From: Pararhodobacter sp. CCB-MM2
Lineage (GTDB): Bacteria > Pseudomonadota > Alphaproteobacteria > Rhodobacterales > Rhodobacteraceae
Reading direction: 5' to 3'
Length of the DNA: 64,000 nt
NCBI RefSeq assembly: GCF_001691415.1
Contig: NZ_LRRR01000002.1
Span: 124,001-188,000 of the forward strand
Part shown: positions 7,638 through 15,255 of the stretch, in pieces
Position numbering within the stretch: position 1 is the stretch's first letter
Layout: each line of letters opens with the position of its first letter
Translations under genes and position numbers: made by a program
The notes under the pieces: generated by a model
The model's input: the letters and a program-made list of their open reading frames with translations, nothing else
Told to the model about the DNA's origin: nothing
Databases searched by the model: none

Positions 7638-8882
7638 TCACAACACCCCCGCCTGCGTCAGCCGGGCCAGATCCTCGGACGAGAGCCCCAGCAGCTGAGC
7701 ATAGACCTGCGCATTGTTCGCCCCGGTGTCCGGCGCGCCCTGCATCGGTGCCGCGGCCTGCGCCGACAGCTTCACCGGATTGCCGAACATCCGCACCGGC
7801 TGCGCGCCGACCGGGACCTCGACGATCATCTCGCGCGCGGCGATATGCGGGTCCTCGACCACCTCGGCGATGGTCTTGACCGCCGTCAGGGGCACCCGAT
7901 CCCCGGCCATCTCTTCAAGCTCCGCCTTGGTGTGGGGCAGGAACCATTGGTCAAGGATCGGCAGAATGCGCGATTGATAGACGGCCTCGTCGAACCGCTT
8001 GTCCATCGTGTCGATCTCAGGGTCGGTGGCCAGCTCCGGCGTGCCGAAGATCTCGCAGGAGAGACGCCAGAACTTGTCGGTATAGCCGCCGAAGAAGACA
8101 TGCCCGTCCTTGCAGGGGAACTGCCCATAGGGCCGCACGAAGGGGTGATCGTTGCCCAGAGGGCAGGCGATGTCGTCCTCCAGCGTGTAGCGCACGACCG
8201 CGTTCTCGGTCAGGCTGAGGACGCTGTCCTGTTGCGAGACATCGACGACCTGACCCTGCCCGGTCTTCTCGGCTTCCCGCAGTGCGGCAACCGTTCCCAG
8301 CGCGGCATAGAGCGACGCCGAGAGATCGCCGATGATCGTCCCCACCCGGACCGGCGGCCGGTCGGCATAGCCGTTCATCGACCACAGACCGCCTGCCGCC
8401 TGCCCGGTGTTGTCATAGGCCGGGCGCGAGGCATTGGGGCCGGTCCGCCCGAACCCGCTGATCGCGGTATAGACCAGCGCCGGATTCTCGGCCCGCAGGA
8501 CCTCGTAGCCGAGGCCCAGCTTCTCCATCGTGCCGGGGCGGAAATTCTCGATCAGCACATGGGCCTTGCGCACCAGCGCCTTAAGCAGCGCGCGCCCCTC
8601 GTCGTGCTTCAGGTTCAGGGTGATGCCGGATTTGTTGCGGTTGTACTGGCCGAAGAACGCGCTCTTGCGGCCCTCGCCGGCGAAGGGTGGGAAATCGCGG
8701 GCATAATCGGGGTCCGAGGGGTTCTCGACCTTGATCACAGTGGCGCCCATGTCGGCCAGCAGCATGGCGCAATAGGGGCCGGCGACGACGCGGGTGATGT
8801 CCAGCACGACGATCCCAGACAGCGGCCCGGGCCGCGAGGGCAGGTCCGGCAGGCCAGTGGTGGCAAAAGTGTCAACAGTCAT
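7638..8882 (-). CDS. Class III (CaiB/BaiF) acyl-CoA transferase
   Basis: 414-residue family III CoA transferase, the usual length. Motifs: DITRVVAGPYCAMLLADMGA near residue 28 (CoA binding), KVENP, NRNKSGITLNLK near 82, FRPGTMEKLGLGY near 114, and Asp186 in IIGDLSAS, matching the aspartate that forms the acyl-anhydride intermediate in formyl-CoA transferase. Such enzymes move CoA between carboxylic acids; substrates known in the family include oxalate, carnitine, succinate, glutarate and 3-hydroxy-3-methylglutarate. The gene heads an operon with the crotonase and shares a putative operator with mvaA and mocR, so an HMG- or glutarate-like acid is an attractive but unproven substrate. The start codon may be within a few codons of that chosen. 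Confidence 0.9.
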   Translation of the reverse strand: MTVDTFATTGLPDLPSRPGPLSGIVVLDITRVVAGPYCAMLLADMGATVIKVENPSDPDYARDFPPFAGEGRKSAFFGQYNRNKSGITLNLKHDEGRALLKALVRKAHVLIENFRPGTMEKLGLGYEVLRAENPALVYTAISGFGRTGPNASRPAYDNTGQAAGGLWSMNGYADRPPVRVGTIIGDLSASLYAALGTVAALREAEKTGQGQVVDVSQQDSVLSLTENAVVRYTLEDDIACPLGNDHPFVRPYGQFPCKDGHVFFGGYTDKFWRLSCEIFGTPELATDPEIDTMDKRFDEAVYQSRILPILDQWFLPHTKAELEEMAGDRVPLTAVKTIAEVVEDPHIAAREMIVEVPVGAQPVRMFGNPVKLSAQAAAPMQGAPDTGANNAQVYAQLLGLSSEDLARLTQAGVL

Positions 8883-8931
8883 CAGTTTCCTCCGTTGCGC
8901 CTGTTCTAGGGGGTCGTAGGGGCGAAAGATA

Positions 8932-8965
8932 GGTACAGTTGGCGCCGGACTGGCGCCACTGTACC
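8932..8965. promoter_or_regulatory. Putative MocR operator, GGTACA-N22-TGTACC, upstream of CoA transferase
   Basis: GGTACAGTT (8932-8940) and ACTGTACC (8958-8965) form an inverted pair; the inner GGCGCC blocks (8941-8946 and 8952-8957) extend the dyad. The GGTACA-N22-TGTACC spacing is identical to that between mocR and mvaA at 10452-10485. It sits about 50 bases upstream of the CoA transferase start and about 80 bases from the MocR stop, in the only gap able to carry the CoA transferase promoter. Binding by the MocR protein is inference. Confidence 0.65.
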
Positions 8966-9042
8966 GAGGGCACGCTTGGCGCGATCCTTGCGGCAGTGAT
9001 TTCGTCGAGAAATAAAGGGTTTGACGCGCTCTGGGGGGTCTC

Positions 9043-10419
9043 TCAGGCCAGTTCGCGCTTCAGGAAACTGTAGAAACGCGGGTCATCGGAACGGGTCAGA
9101 TTGATCCGAAACGCGGCAGGCCGGCGTTCCTGTCCCACATGAAAGACCCGACCGGGCGCGAGGAAGATGCCCTTCGACAGCGCGCGTCGGGCGATCCGTT
9201 CCTCGTCATGGCCTTCCGGCAGCTGGAGGAAGGTGTAGAAACCACCGCCGTCGGGTGCCACCACACTCAACCCCATCGTGCCGACCCGGGCGTTGAAATC
9301 GGCACGGCGCTCGGCCAGCCGTTGCGCGGTTTTCTTCAGGTGGCGCTGGTAGCGGCGGTTGGTGATCATCTCGCAGGTCAGCATCTCCGAGAAGCGCGAG
9401 CTGTTGACCACGGTGATCAACTTCAGCTCGGCCAATTCCCGGGCGATGCGCGGCGCGGCGATCAGATAGCCGGTGCGGAAGCTGGCGGACAGAAGCTTCG
9501 AATAGGTCGAGATCGCGATCACCTGCTCGAACTGATCGAGCAGCGCCAGCGGGGTTCCGGGCTGGTCCGGCAGGTCCGCGAAAGGATCATTGTCGATCAC
9601 CCGCATCCCATGGTGCGCGGCCAGCTGGAGCAGGGCATGCGCGCTCGGCAGGTCGATCGCCGTGCCGGTCGGATTCTGGCACCGCGATTGGGTGAAGAAC
9701 AGTTTGGGCCGGTGCAATCGGATCAGGCCGCGCAACTGTTCCAGATCCGGGCCACTCGGGGTGCGGCGCACGCCGACATGCTGGATCTTTGCCAATTTCA
9801 GCTTTGCAAACAACGGGTAATAGCCCGGCTCATCGACCAGAACGGTATCGCCCGGCTCCAAATACCGGCGGATGATCAGGTCCATCGCATGGTTCGCGCC
9901 GAAGGTGGTGACGACCTGATCGGGGCCGATGGCCATCCCGGCGCGGCGGGTCTTCTGGGGGATGACCTCGCGCAGATCGGCGCTGCCGTAGGCGCTGCCA
10001 TAGGCCGTCTGGTCGCCCTCGAACCGTTGCAGGAAGTTGCCCGACAGCTTCTGTGGCAGCGCATCCTGCATCCACGACAGGGGAGGGCGCCCGTCGCCGA
10101 TCCGAACTTGCAATCCCTGATCGAGCTGCGCATTCAGCAACGAGACCTGATCGAAGGCTTCAATCATATGTGGCGGTTGCGGCAGATCGGGCACCGCCCC
10201 CCCATCGGTCTCCGTCACGAAGAACCCCGAGCCCTGCACCCCCTGCACCAGCCCCCGCGCTGCGAGGCGGTCATAGGCCTCGACCATGGTGTTCTTCGAG
10301 ACCTCGAAATCCTCGGCCGCGCGCCGGATCGAGGGCAGTCGCTGTCCCGCCTTCAAGACACCCGAGGCGATGTCGCCGGCAAGGGTCTCGGTGATGCGGT
10401 CTGCCTTGCTGGAACGCAT
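9043..10419 (-). CDS. MocR-type regulator: GntR winged helix fused to class I aminotransferase domain
   Basis: 458 residues. The N-terminal 70 residues are a GntR wHTH ([20 protein letters not shown], then [19 protein letters not shown]). After a linker comes a fold-type I aminotransferase domain with the PLP lysine in an [17 protein letters not shown] segment, and [11 protein letters not shown] upstream of it. MocR proteins use PLP or an amino-compound adduct as effector and usually regulate a divergent gene, here the class II HMG-CoA reductase. I choose the ATG at 10419 because AGGAAGG sits 4 bases before it; an upstream ATG at 10458 would add 13 residues without a ribosome-binding site. 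Confidence 0.92.
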   Translation of the reverse strand: MRSSKADRITETLAGDIASGVLKAGQRLPSIRRAAEDFEVSKNTMVEAYDRLAARGLVQGVQGSGFFVTETDGGAVPDLPQPPHMIEAFDQVSLLNAQLDQGLQVRIGDGRPPLSWMQDALPQKLSGNFLQRFEGDQTAYGSAYGSADLREVIPQKTRRAGMAIGPDQVVTTFGANHAMDLIIRRYLEPGDTVLVDEPGYYPLFAKLKLAKIQHVGVRRTPSGPDLEQLRGLIRLHRPKLFFTQSRCQNPTGTAIDLPSAHALLQLAAHHGMRVIDNDPFADLPDQPGTPLALLDQFEQVIAISTYSKLLSASFRTGYLIAAPRIARELAELKLITVVNSSRFSEMLTCEMITNRRYQRHLKKTAQRLAERRADFNARVGTMGLSVVAPDGGGFYTFLQLPEGHDEERIARRALSKGIFLAPGRVFHVGQERRPAAFRINLTRSDDPRFYSFLKRELA

Positions 10420-10451
10420 GGGGCCTTCCTGATTGTCCTGACACAGCCATG

Positions 10452-10485
10452 GGTACAAAGACGGATTATCCGGGTCAACTGTACC
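10452..10485. promoter_or_regulatory. Putative MocR operator, GGTACA-N22-TGTACC, between mocR and mvaA
   Basis: GGTACA at 10452-10457 and TGTACC at 10480-10485 are separated by 22 bases, exactly as at 8932-8965. The right half extends to AACTGTACC, matching the other site's ACTGTACC. It lies between the divergent starts of mocR (10419) and the HMG-CoA reductase gene (10537), a position suited to control of both. No footprint is known; the recurrence of site and spacing is seen directly. Confidence 0.68.
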
Positions 10486-10536
10486 TTATTGACCCGCGCC
10501 ACCTGCGCTAGCACCGGGGCAAAGAAGGAGGAGCCG

Positions 10537-11835
10537 ATGGAACCGAAGCCCCAGACCCCTCGCGTGCGCTCGCGGATCGAGAACATGCGCAACCTGGAAC
10601 CGGCCGAGCGCCGCGCCGCCGTCTGCCGTGCCGCCGGATTGGCGGACAGCGATGACGCGATCCTGCAGGGGGCCGGTGCGCTGCCGCTGACCATGGCCAA
10701 CGGCATGATCGAGAATGTCGTCGGCACGTTCGAATTGCCGCTCGGCGTGGCCACCAATTTCGTCGTGAACGGCAAGGAATATCTCGTGCCGATGGCGGTC
10801 GAGGAACCCTCGGTCGTCGCCGCCGCCTCGTATATGGCGAAGTTGGTGGCGCAGGATGGCGGGTTTCGCGCCCGCGCCGACCGTCCGGTGATGCGCGCCC
10901 AGATCCAGGTGCTGGGGCTGAGCGATCCCTTCGGCGCGAAGCAGGGGATCTTCGAGCATCGCGAGGCCCTGATCGAGAAGGCCAATTCGCGCGACAAGGT
11001 GCTGATCGGCCTCGGCGGCGGCTGCCGGGATCTGGAGGTGCATATCTTCGAGGACACGCCCGTCGGCCCGATGCTGGTGCTGCATATCCTCGTCGATGTG
11101 TGTGATGCGATGGGGGCCAATACCGTCAACACCATGGCCGAGATGCTGGCTCCCGAGGTCGAGAAGATCACCGGCGGCACGGTCCGGCTGCGGATCCTGT
11201 CGAACCTCGCCGACCTGCGCGTGGTCCGCGCGCGGGCCGAGCTGCGGCCGGAAACGCTGGGTACCGACAGCCTTGATGGCGCGGCGGTGTGCAAGGGTAT
11301 CGTCGAGGCCTGCGCGCTGGCAATCGTCGATCCCTACCGCGCGGCGACGCATAACAAGGGCATCATGAACGGCATCGATCCGGTCGTCGTCGCCACCGGC
11401 AATGACTGGCGTGCGATCGAGGCCGGGGCCCATGCCTATGCCGCGCGCGGCGGGCGCTATACCTCGCTGACCCGGTGGGAACTGGCCGCGGATGGTCGCC
11501 TGATCGGCTCGATCGAGTTGCCGATGGCTTTGGGGATCGTCGGCGGGGCGACGCGGACGCATCCTTCGGCGCAAGCGGCGCTGCGGATGATGAAGGTCGA
11601 GAGCGCCTCGGAACTGGCCGAGGTGACGGCGGCGGTCGGGCTGGCGCAGAACATGGCGGCGATCCGGGCCTTGGCGACCGAGGGGATCCAGCGTGGTCAC
11701 ATGACGCTGCACGCCCGCAACATCGCCATCACCGCCGGAGCCTCGGGCGCCGAGGTCGACCGGATCGCCAAGGGGCTGGTCGCCGCGGGCGACATCAGCG
11801 TCGACAAGGCACGGGCGCTGCTGGCCGGAGCGTGA
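10537..11835 (+). CDS. mvaA: Hydroxymethylglutaryl-CoA reductase, degradative class II
   Basis: 432-residue soluble HMG-CoA reductase very like the Pseudomonas mevalonii enzyme in length and motifs. Seen are [17 protein letters not shown] (59-75), [15 protein letters not shown] (88-102) with the catalytic Glu, [13 protein letters not shown] (190-202), the catalytic Lys in [10 protein letters not shown] (272-281), Asp in TGNDW near 290, and the His motif [11 protein letters not shown] (385-395). Class II enzymes usually oxidise mevalonate to HMG-CoA with NAD, but can run in reverse. The start at 10537 has GAAGGAGGAG just upstream; frame extension leftwards through mocR is rejected. No HMG-CoA lyase or mevalonate-pathway gene lies in the window, so the direction in vivo is open. 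Confidence 0.95.
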   Translation: MEPKPQTPRVRSRIENMRNLEPAERRAAVCRAAGLADSDDAILQGAGALPLTMANGMIENVVGTFELPLGVATNFVVNGKEYLVPMAVEEPSVVAAASYMAKLVAQDGGFRARADRPVMRAQIQVLGLSDPFGAKQGIFEHREALIEKANSRDKVLIGLGGGCRDLEVHIFEDTPVGPMLVLHILVDVCDAMGANTVNTMAEMLAPEVEKITGGTVRLRILSNLADLRVVRARAELRPETLGTDSLDGAAVCKGIVEACALAIVDPYRAATHNKGIMNGIDPVVVATGNDWRAIEAGAHAYAARGGRYTSLTRWELAADGRLIGSIELPMALGIVGGATRTHPSAQAALRMMKVESASELAEVTAAVGLAQNMAAIRALATEGIQRGHMTLHARNIAITAGASGAEVDRIAKGLVAAGDISVDKARALLAGA

Positions 11836-11894
11836 ACTGTAAAACGGGTTGGGACAGGCGCGCGGCTTCGGTCGTGCGTTTTGCATCCCTAGGT

Positions 11895-11930
11895 GTCGAC
11901 AGTTGACAGAAATCGCAATCGCGATAGGAT
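11895..11930 (+). promoter_or_regulatory. Promoter of ridA/ocd with overlapping dyad operator GTCGACAGTTGACA
   Basis: The dyad GTCGACAGTTGACA (11895-11908) has a TTGACA -35 box as its right arm (11903-11908), then 16 bases to a -10-like TAGGAT (11925-11930). The same dyad (GTCAACTGTTGACA on the minus strand) overlaps the -35 box of the ABC/amidase operon at 21987-22000. A repressor bound here would block RNA polymerase. The GntR gene at 22065 is the likely source of that repressor (inference). Confidence 0.6.
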
Positions 11931-11958
11931 CGCCACGAACGATCCGAAGGACCCTCCC

Positions 11959-12306
11959 ATGACCATCACCCGCATCGAACCCGGCCCGCGCATGAGCCAG
12001 GCCGTCGTCCACAACAACACCGTCTATCTGGCGGGGCAGGTGGGCCACGGCCACGGCGACAGCGTCACCGAGCAGACGAAGGACGCGCTGGCGCAGGTGG
12101 AGCGGCTGTTGGCCGAGGTTGGTTCGGCGAAGGAGAAGATCCTGTCCGCCACGATCTGGCTGGCCGACATGGCGGATTTCGCCGAGATGAACGCGGTCTG
12201 GGACGCTTGGGTCGACCCGGCCAATCCGCCCACGCGCGCTTGTGGCGAGGCCCGGCTGGCCACGCCCGACTACCGCGTCGAAGTGATGATCATCGCCGCC
12301 GCCTGA
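11959..12306 (+). CDS. RidA/YjgF family protein
   Basis: 115-residue Rid-family protein. The C-terminal signature region PTRACGEARLATPDYRVEV holds Arg93, the equivalent of E. coli RidA Arg105 that binds the carboxylate of imine/enamine intermediates, so 2-aminoacrylate-type deaminase activity is plausible. AAGGA lies just before the ATG at 11959, which is preferred over an upstream in-frame start at 11893. It precedes an ornithine-cyclodeaminase-like gene by 24 bases. That enzyme family produces imine intermediates, so RidA may hydrolyse the product (inference). The promoter carries the dyad shared with the amidase/ABC operon. Confidence 0.9.
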   Translation: MTITRIEPGPRMSQAVVHNNTVYLAGQVGHGHGDSVTEQTKDALAQVERLLAEVGSAKEKILSATIWLADMADFAEMNAVWDAWVDPANPPTRACGEARLATPDYRVEVMIIAAA

Positions 12307-12330
12307 CCTCTTGCTCGAAGGGACCTGCCC

Positions 12331-13266
12331 ATGTCTGCTGCCTTCCTGCGCTACGAGGATGCCATCGACCATGTCAGCTGGGAGGGTGCGATTGCCGCCC
12401 TTCGTGCCGGCCATCAGCGCCCGCGCGCCCAGTTGGGTGACCTGTTCCATGGCCCCGCCGACCAGACCCTGCTGACCCGCGCGGCGCATATTCCGGGCCT
12501 CGGCTACGGGGTAAAGGCGGTGACCGTCTTCGACCGCAATCCGCAGGCGGGCAAGGACACGGTGCAGGGCGCGATGATGGTGTTCGAGCCCGAGCATGGC
12601 AGCCTCAGCGCCGTGATCGACGCGCGGCTGATCACCGAGCTGAAGACCGCCGGCGACTCCGTTCTGGGCGCGCTTCTGCTTGCCCGGCCCGAGAGCGAGA
12701 GCCTGCTCATCGTTGGGGGCGGGACCTTGGCGCGGAACCTCGTCAAGGCGTATCGGGCGGCGTTTCCGGGGCTGTCGCGCGTCTCGGTCTGGACCCGGCG
12801 GCCCGAACAGGCCGAGGCCTTGGCGGCCGAGATGGACGCGCAGGGTTATCCCGTCCAGCCGGTGACGGATCTGGCGGCGGCCTGTGCCTCGGCGGATATC
12901 ATCGCCACGGCGACGATGGCGCGGGTGCCGGTGGTGCTGGGTCAATGGGTTCGGCCGGGCACGCATGTCGATCTGATCGGGGCCTACAAGGCCGATATGC
13001 GCGAGGCCGATGATGCACTGATCGCCAAGGGTCGGCTGTTCGTCGACAGCCGCGACAGCACGATCGGCCATATCGGCGAGCTGATGATCCCGATGGCCGC
13101 GGGGGTGATCGGTGAGAGCGACGTGCAGGGCGATCTCTATGACCTCGTGGCCGGGCGCTGCGGGCGGGGCTCGGCCGCAGAGATCACGCTGTTCAAGAAC
13201 GGTGGCGGCGCGCATCTCGACACGATGATCGCCACCTATGTCGCGCAGGCTGTCGCGGGCGCCTGA
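12331..13266 (+). CDS. Ornithine cyclodeaminase / mu-crystallin family protein
   Basis: 311-residue NAD(P)-dependent protein of the OCD/mu-crystallin family. GYGVKAVTVF (58-67) matches the conserved Lys segment, and a Rossmann loop is seen as LLIVGGGTLARNLVKAYRAAF; the last glycine of the usual GxGxQA is altered to GGGTLAR. VDLIGAYKADMREAD and TLFKNGGGAHLD, typical of the family, follow. Members catalyse ornithine cyclodeamination, alanine dehydrogenation, ketimine reduction or lysine cyclodeamination, so the reaction is not fixed. It is co-transcribed with ridA and converges with the PPOX/ferredoxin-reductase fusion gene. Confidence 0.87.
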   Translation: MSAAFLRYEDAIDHVSWEGAIAALRAGHQRPRAQLGDLFHGPADQTLLTRAAHIPGLGYGVKAVTVFDRNPQAGKDTVQGAMMVFEPEHGSLSAVIDARLITELKTAGDSVLGALLLARPESESLLIVGGGTLARNLVKAYRAAFPGLSRVSVWTRRPEQAEALAAEMDAQGYPVQPVTDLAAACASADIIATATMARVPVVLGQWVRPGTHVDLIGAYKADMREADDALIAKGRLFVDSRDSTIGHIGELMIPMAAGVIGESDVQGDLYDLVAGRCGRGSAAEITLFKNGGGAHLDTMIATYVAQAVAGA

Positions 13267-13291
13267 GCCCCGTCATCAGCCCGCGCCCGGA

Positions 13292-15238
13292 TCAGCAGTC
13301 TATCGTCACATCCCCATCGGGCAGGGCTTGGCACATCAGCGCCTGTCCCTGCACCAGATCCACCGGCGCCATCGCCGGGTGCAGCACGCGACCCGCGACG
13401 ATCCGCTGCGCACAGGATTGGCAATCGCCCATGCGACAGGAATGCGGCGCCTCGATCCCCTCGGACACGGCCAGATCCAGCAGCGTGCCGCGCGCGGGAG
13501 TCCAGCGCACGGCCCTCTTCGAGGCCGCGAAAGTCACCGTGCAGGGCGGCCGGGCCTCCATCGCCTCGGCCAGCGGACCGCCGCCATGGGCCTCGAACGC
13601 CTCGGACCGCACGGCGGCGGGATCGGCGCCGAGGGCGATCAGATCACGGGTGAGATCCGCCATGAAATCCAGCGGGCCGCAGAGGTAGAAATCCGCCTCC
13701 CTCGGCTCTGTCAACGTTGCGAGCATCGCCGCCGAGATGCGGGCGGCATGGTCGGGGCGATCATCGGGCAGGGGCCGGGAATAGGCCGAGACGAGGCGCA
13801 GACGCGGCCCCGCGAAGGGCGCAACGGCGTCGCGGAACAGATGGTTTGCACTGTCGCGCGCGCCATGGACGAACCAGACATCGCGGTCCGGGCCTTCGGC
13901 GGCGAGGGCCTCGAGCATCGGCAGCAGGGGGGTGATGCCCACGCCCGCCGAGACCAGCACCACGGGCCGCCCCGGCTTTGACTCCAGCACGAAGCGCCCG
14001 GCTGGCGTGCCCAGAAGCAGGGTGTCGCCCGGCTGGACGCCGTCATGCAAGGCGTCCGACAGCCCGCCCTTGCCGATCCGGCGCACGGTGATGCGCAGGC
14101 TGTCCTCCTCGGGCCGGCCCGAGACCGAATAGCTTCGGCGCCGGGGCAGGCCGCTCGGGTCCGCGGGCAGCGAGACCGAGACATATTGCCCGGGCAGGAT
14201 CGGCCCCAGCCCGGCCTCGTCATCGGGGCGCAGGGTGAAGGACTTCACTGCGGGCCCCTCGTCCGTGATCGCGGTGCAGAGGAACCGGCGCCGGCCGCTC
14301 CAGCTTTGCGGCACCGCCTGCTGCCAGATCCGCGCTCGCGAGAACGAGGCCGTGCAATGCAGATAGACCTCGCGCGGCGACAGGACGAAGTCGCGGTTGC
14401 TGGTACGGTAGGTGCCGTTCAGACGCAGAAGATCCGTCCGGCCCGGCGCGGCGGCCAGAAGGCCGATATCGCCCTCCGGCGCCAGCGGAATGTCGCTCGG
14501 TCGGGGCAGATGGAGGACCGTCCCGTGTTCGGACAGCGCGGGGCTGCCCTCGGCGATCAGGTCCATGCGCAGGCGTCCGTCCATCATCCGGGCGGTGATC
14601 AACAGGCGCACATCGGCCAAGAGCTGCTGACTGCCGGGGCCGACCCCGCGCGCGACCTTCTCGCGCACGATCGGGCCCGAGGTGCCATAGCTGTCGCGCA
14701 AACCGGCGCGGGTCAGCCCCTGTTCCTCGGCCGCGTCCTTTATCACCGGGCTCAGCCCGAGCGCGTCGAAATGCGCGCGGTCCTGCGTCAGCAGCGCCAG
14801 CGCGTCGATCGGCGGCTTGCGCCCCTCGGGCCCGATCCAGAAGCCGGCGCGGCGGAAGGCCTCGGTCTCGACGGTCTCGACAAGATTGGGGGCGAGGACC
14901 AGCACGCTCAGGGGCGGGGTCTCGTCGGCGGGGAAGGCGCGCAGGACACGCGGATCGGTCGAGATCTCGGCCCGCGCGTTGACCCGCACGAAACGATCCT
15001 GACCTTCGCGCAGCGCAAGGATCGCGACCTCGGGATCGGCCAGCACATTGCCCAACGTATCGAGCCGCCGGTTGCCCTTGAAATCGGGCAGCAGCAAGCG
15101 GCCTTCGGCGTCGATGCGCAGGACCGAGGGCTGTCCCCCGCGCGGCGAGACATCGAGATGCCCCGCCGCGTTGCGCGACGCGATGAACAGAAGGGGCGAG
15201 CCCGCGATGAAGTCCCGTTGGTCCTGATCCATGGTCAT
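13292..15238 (-). CDS. PPOX-type flavin domain fused to ferredoxin-NADP reductase and 2Fe-2S ferredoxin domains
   Basis: 648-residue multidomain redox protein. Residues 1 to about 190 are a pyridoxamine-5'-phosphate-oxidase-like FMN-binding split barrel (ITSSP-like opening, DVSPRGGQPSVLRID near 29, DFKGNRRLDTLGNVL near 52). A linker domain follows, then an FAD-binding reductase domain (RRRSYSVSGRP) and NAD-binding domain (VSAGVGITPLLPMLEAL). The last 90 residues are a plant-type ferredoxin with Cys601, 606, 609 and 636 (CX4CX2CX26C). Electrons could flow from NAD(P)H through FAD to the 2Fe-2S cluster and then to an oxygenase or the flavin domain. It is last in the amidase/ABC operon. The substrate is unknown. 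Confidence 0.85.
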   Translation of the reverse strand: MTMDQDQRDFIAGSPLLFIASRNAAGHLDVSPRGGQPSVLRIDAEGRLLLPDFKGNRRLDTLGNVLADPEVAILALREGQDRFVRVNARAEISTDPRVLRAFPADETPPLSVLVLAPNLVETVETEAFRRAGFWIGPEGRKPPIDALALLTQDRAHFDALGLSPVIKDAAEEQGLTRAGLRDSYGTSGPIVREKVARGVGPGSQQLLADVRLLITARMMDGRLRMDLIAEGSPALSEHGTVLHLPRPSDIPLAPEGDIGLLAAAPGRTDLLRLNGTYRTSNRDFVLSPREVYLHCTASFSRARIWQQAVPQSWSGRRRFLCTAITDEGPAVKSFTLRPDDEAGLGPILPGQYVSVSLPADPSGLPRRRSYSVSGRPEEDSLRITVRRIGKGGLSDALHDGVQPGDTLLLGTPAGRFVLESKPGRPVVLVSAGVGITPLLPMLEALAAEGPDRDVWFVHGARDSANHLFRDAVAPFAGPRLRLVSAYSRPLPDDRPDHAARISAAMLATLTEPREADFYLCGPLDFMADLTRDLIALGADPAAVRSEAFEAHGGGPLAEAMEARPPCTVTFAASKRAVRWTPARGTLLDLAVSEGIEAPHSCRMGDCQSCAQRIVAGRVLHPAMAPVDLVQGQALMCQALPDGDVTIDC

Positions 15239-15255
15239 CCCCTTCCTGTCGCGTC

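Noticed and set aside
9139..10536. N-terminal extension of the HMG-CoA reductase frame back through mocR
   Set aside because: The extension is antisense to the MocR gene, HMG-CoA reductase homology starts at 10537, and a good ribosome-binding site is there.
10486..13215. Minus-strand open frame of 909 codons opposite mvaA, ridA and ocd
   Set aside because: It is antisense to three well-recognised genes, gives low-complexity Arg/His/Gly-rich sequence without domains, and is expected from high-GC third-position bias.
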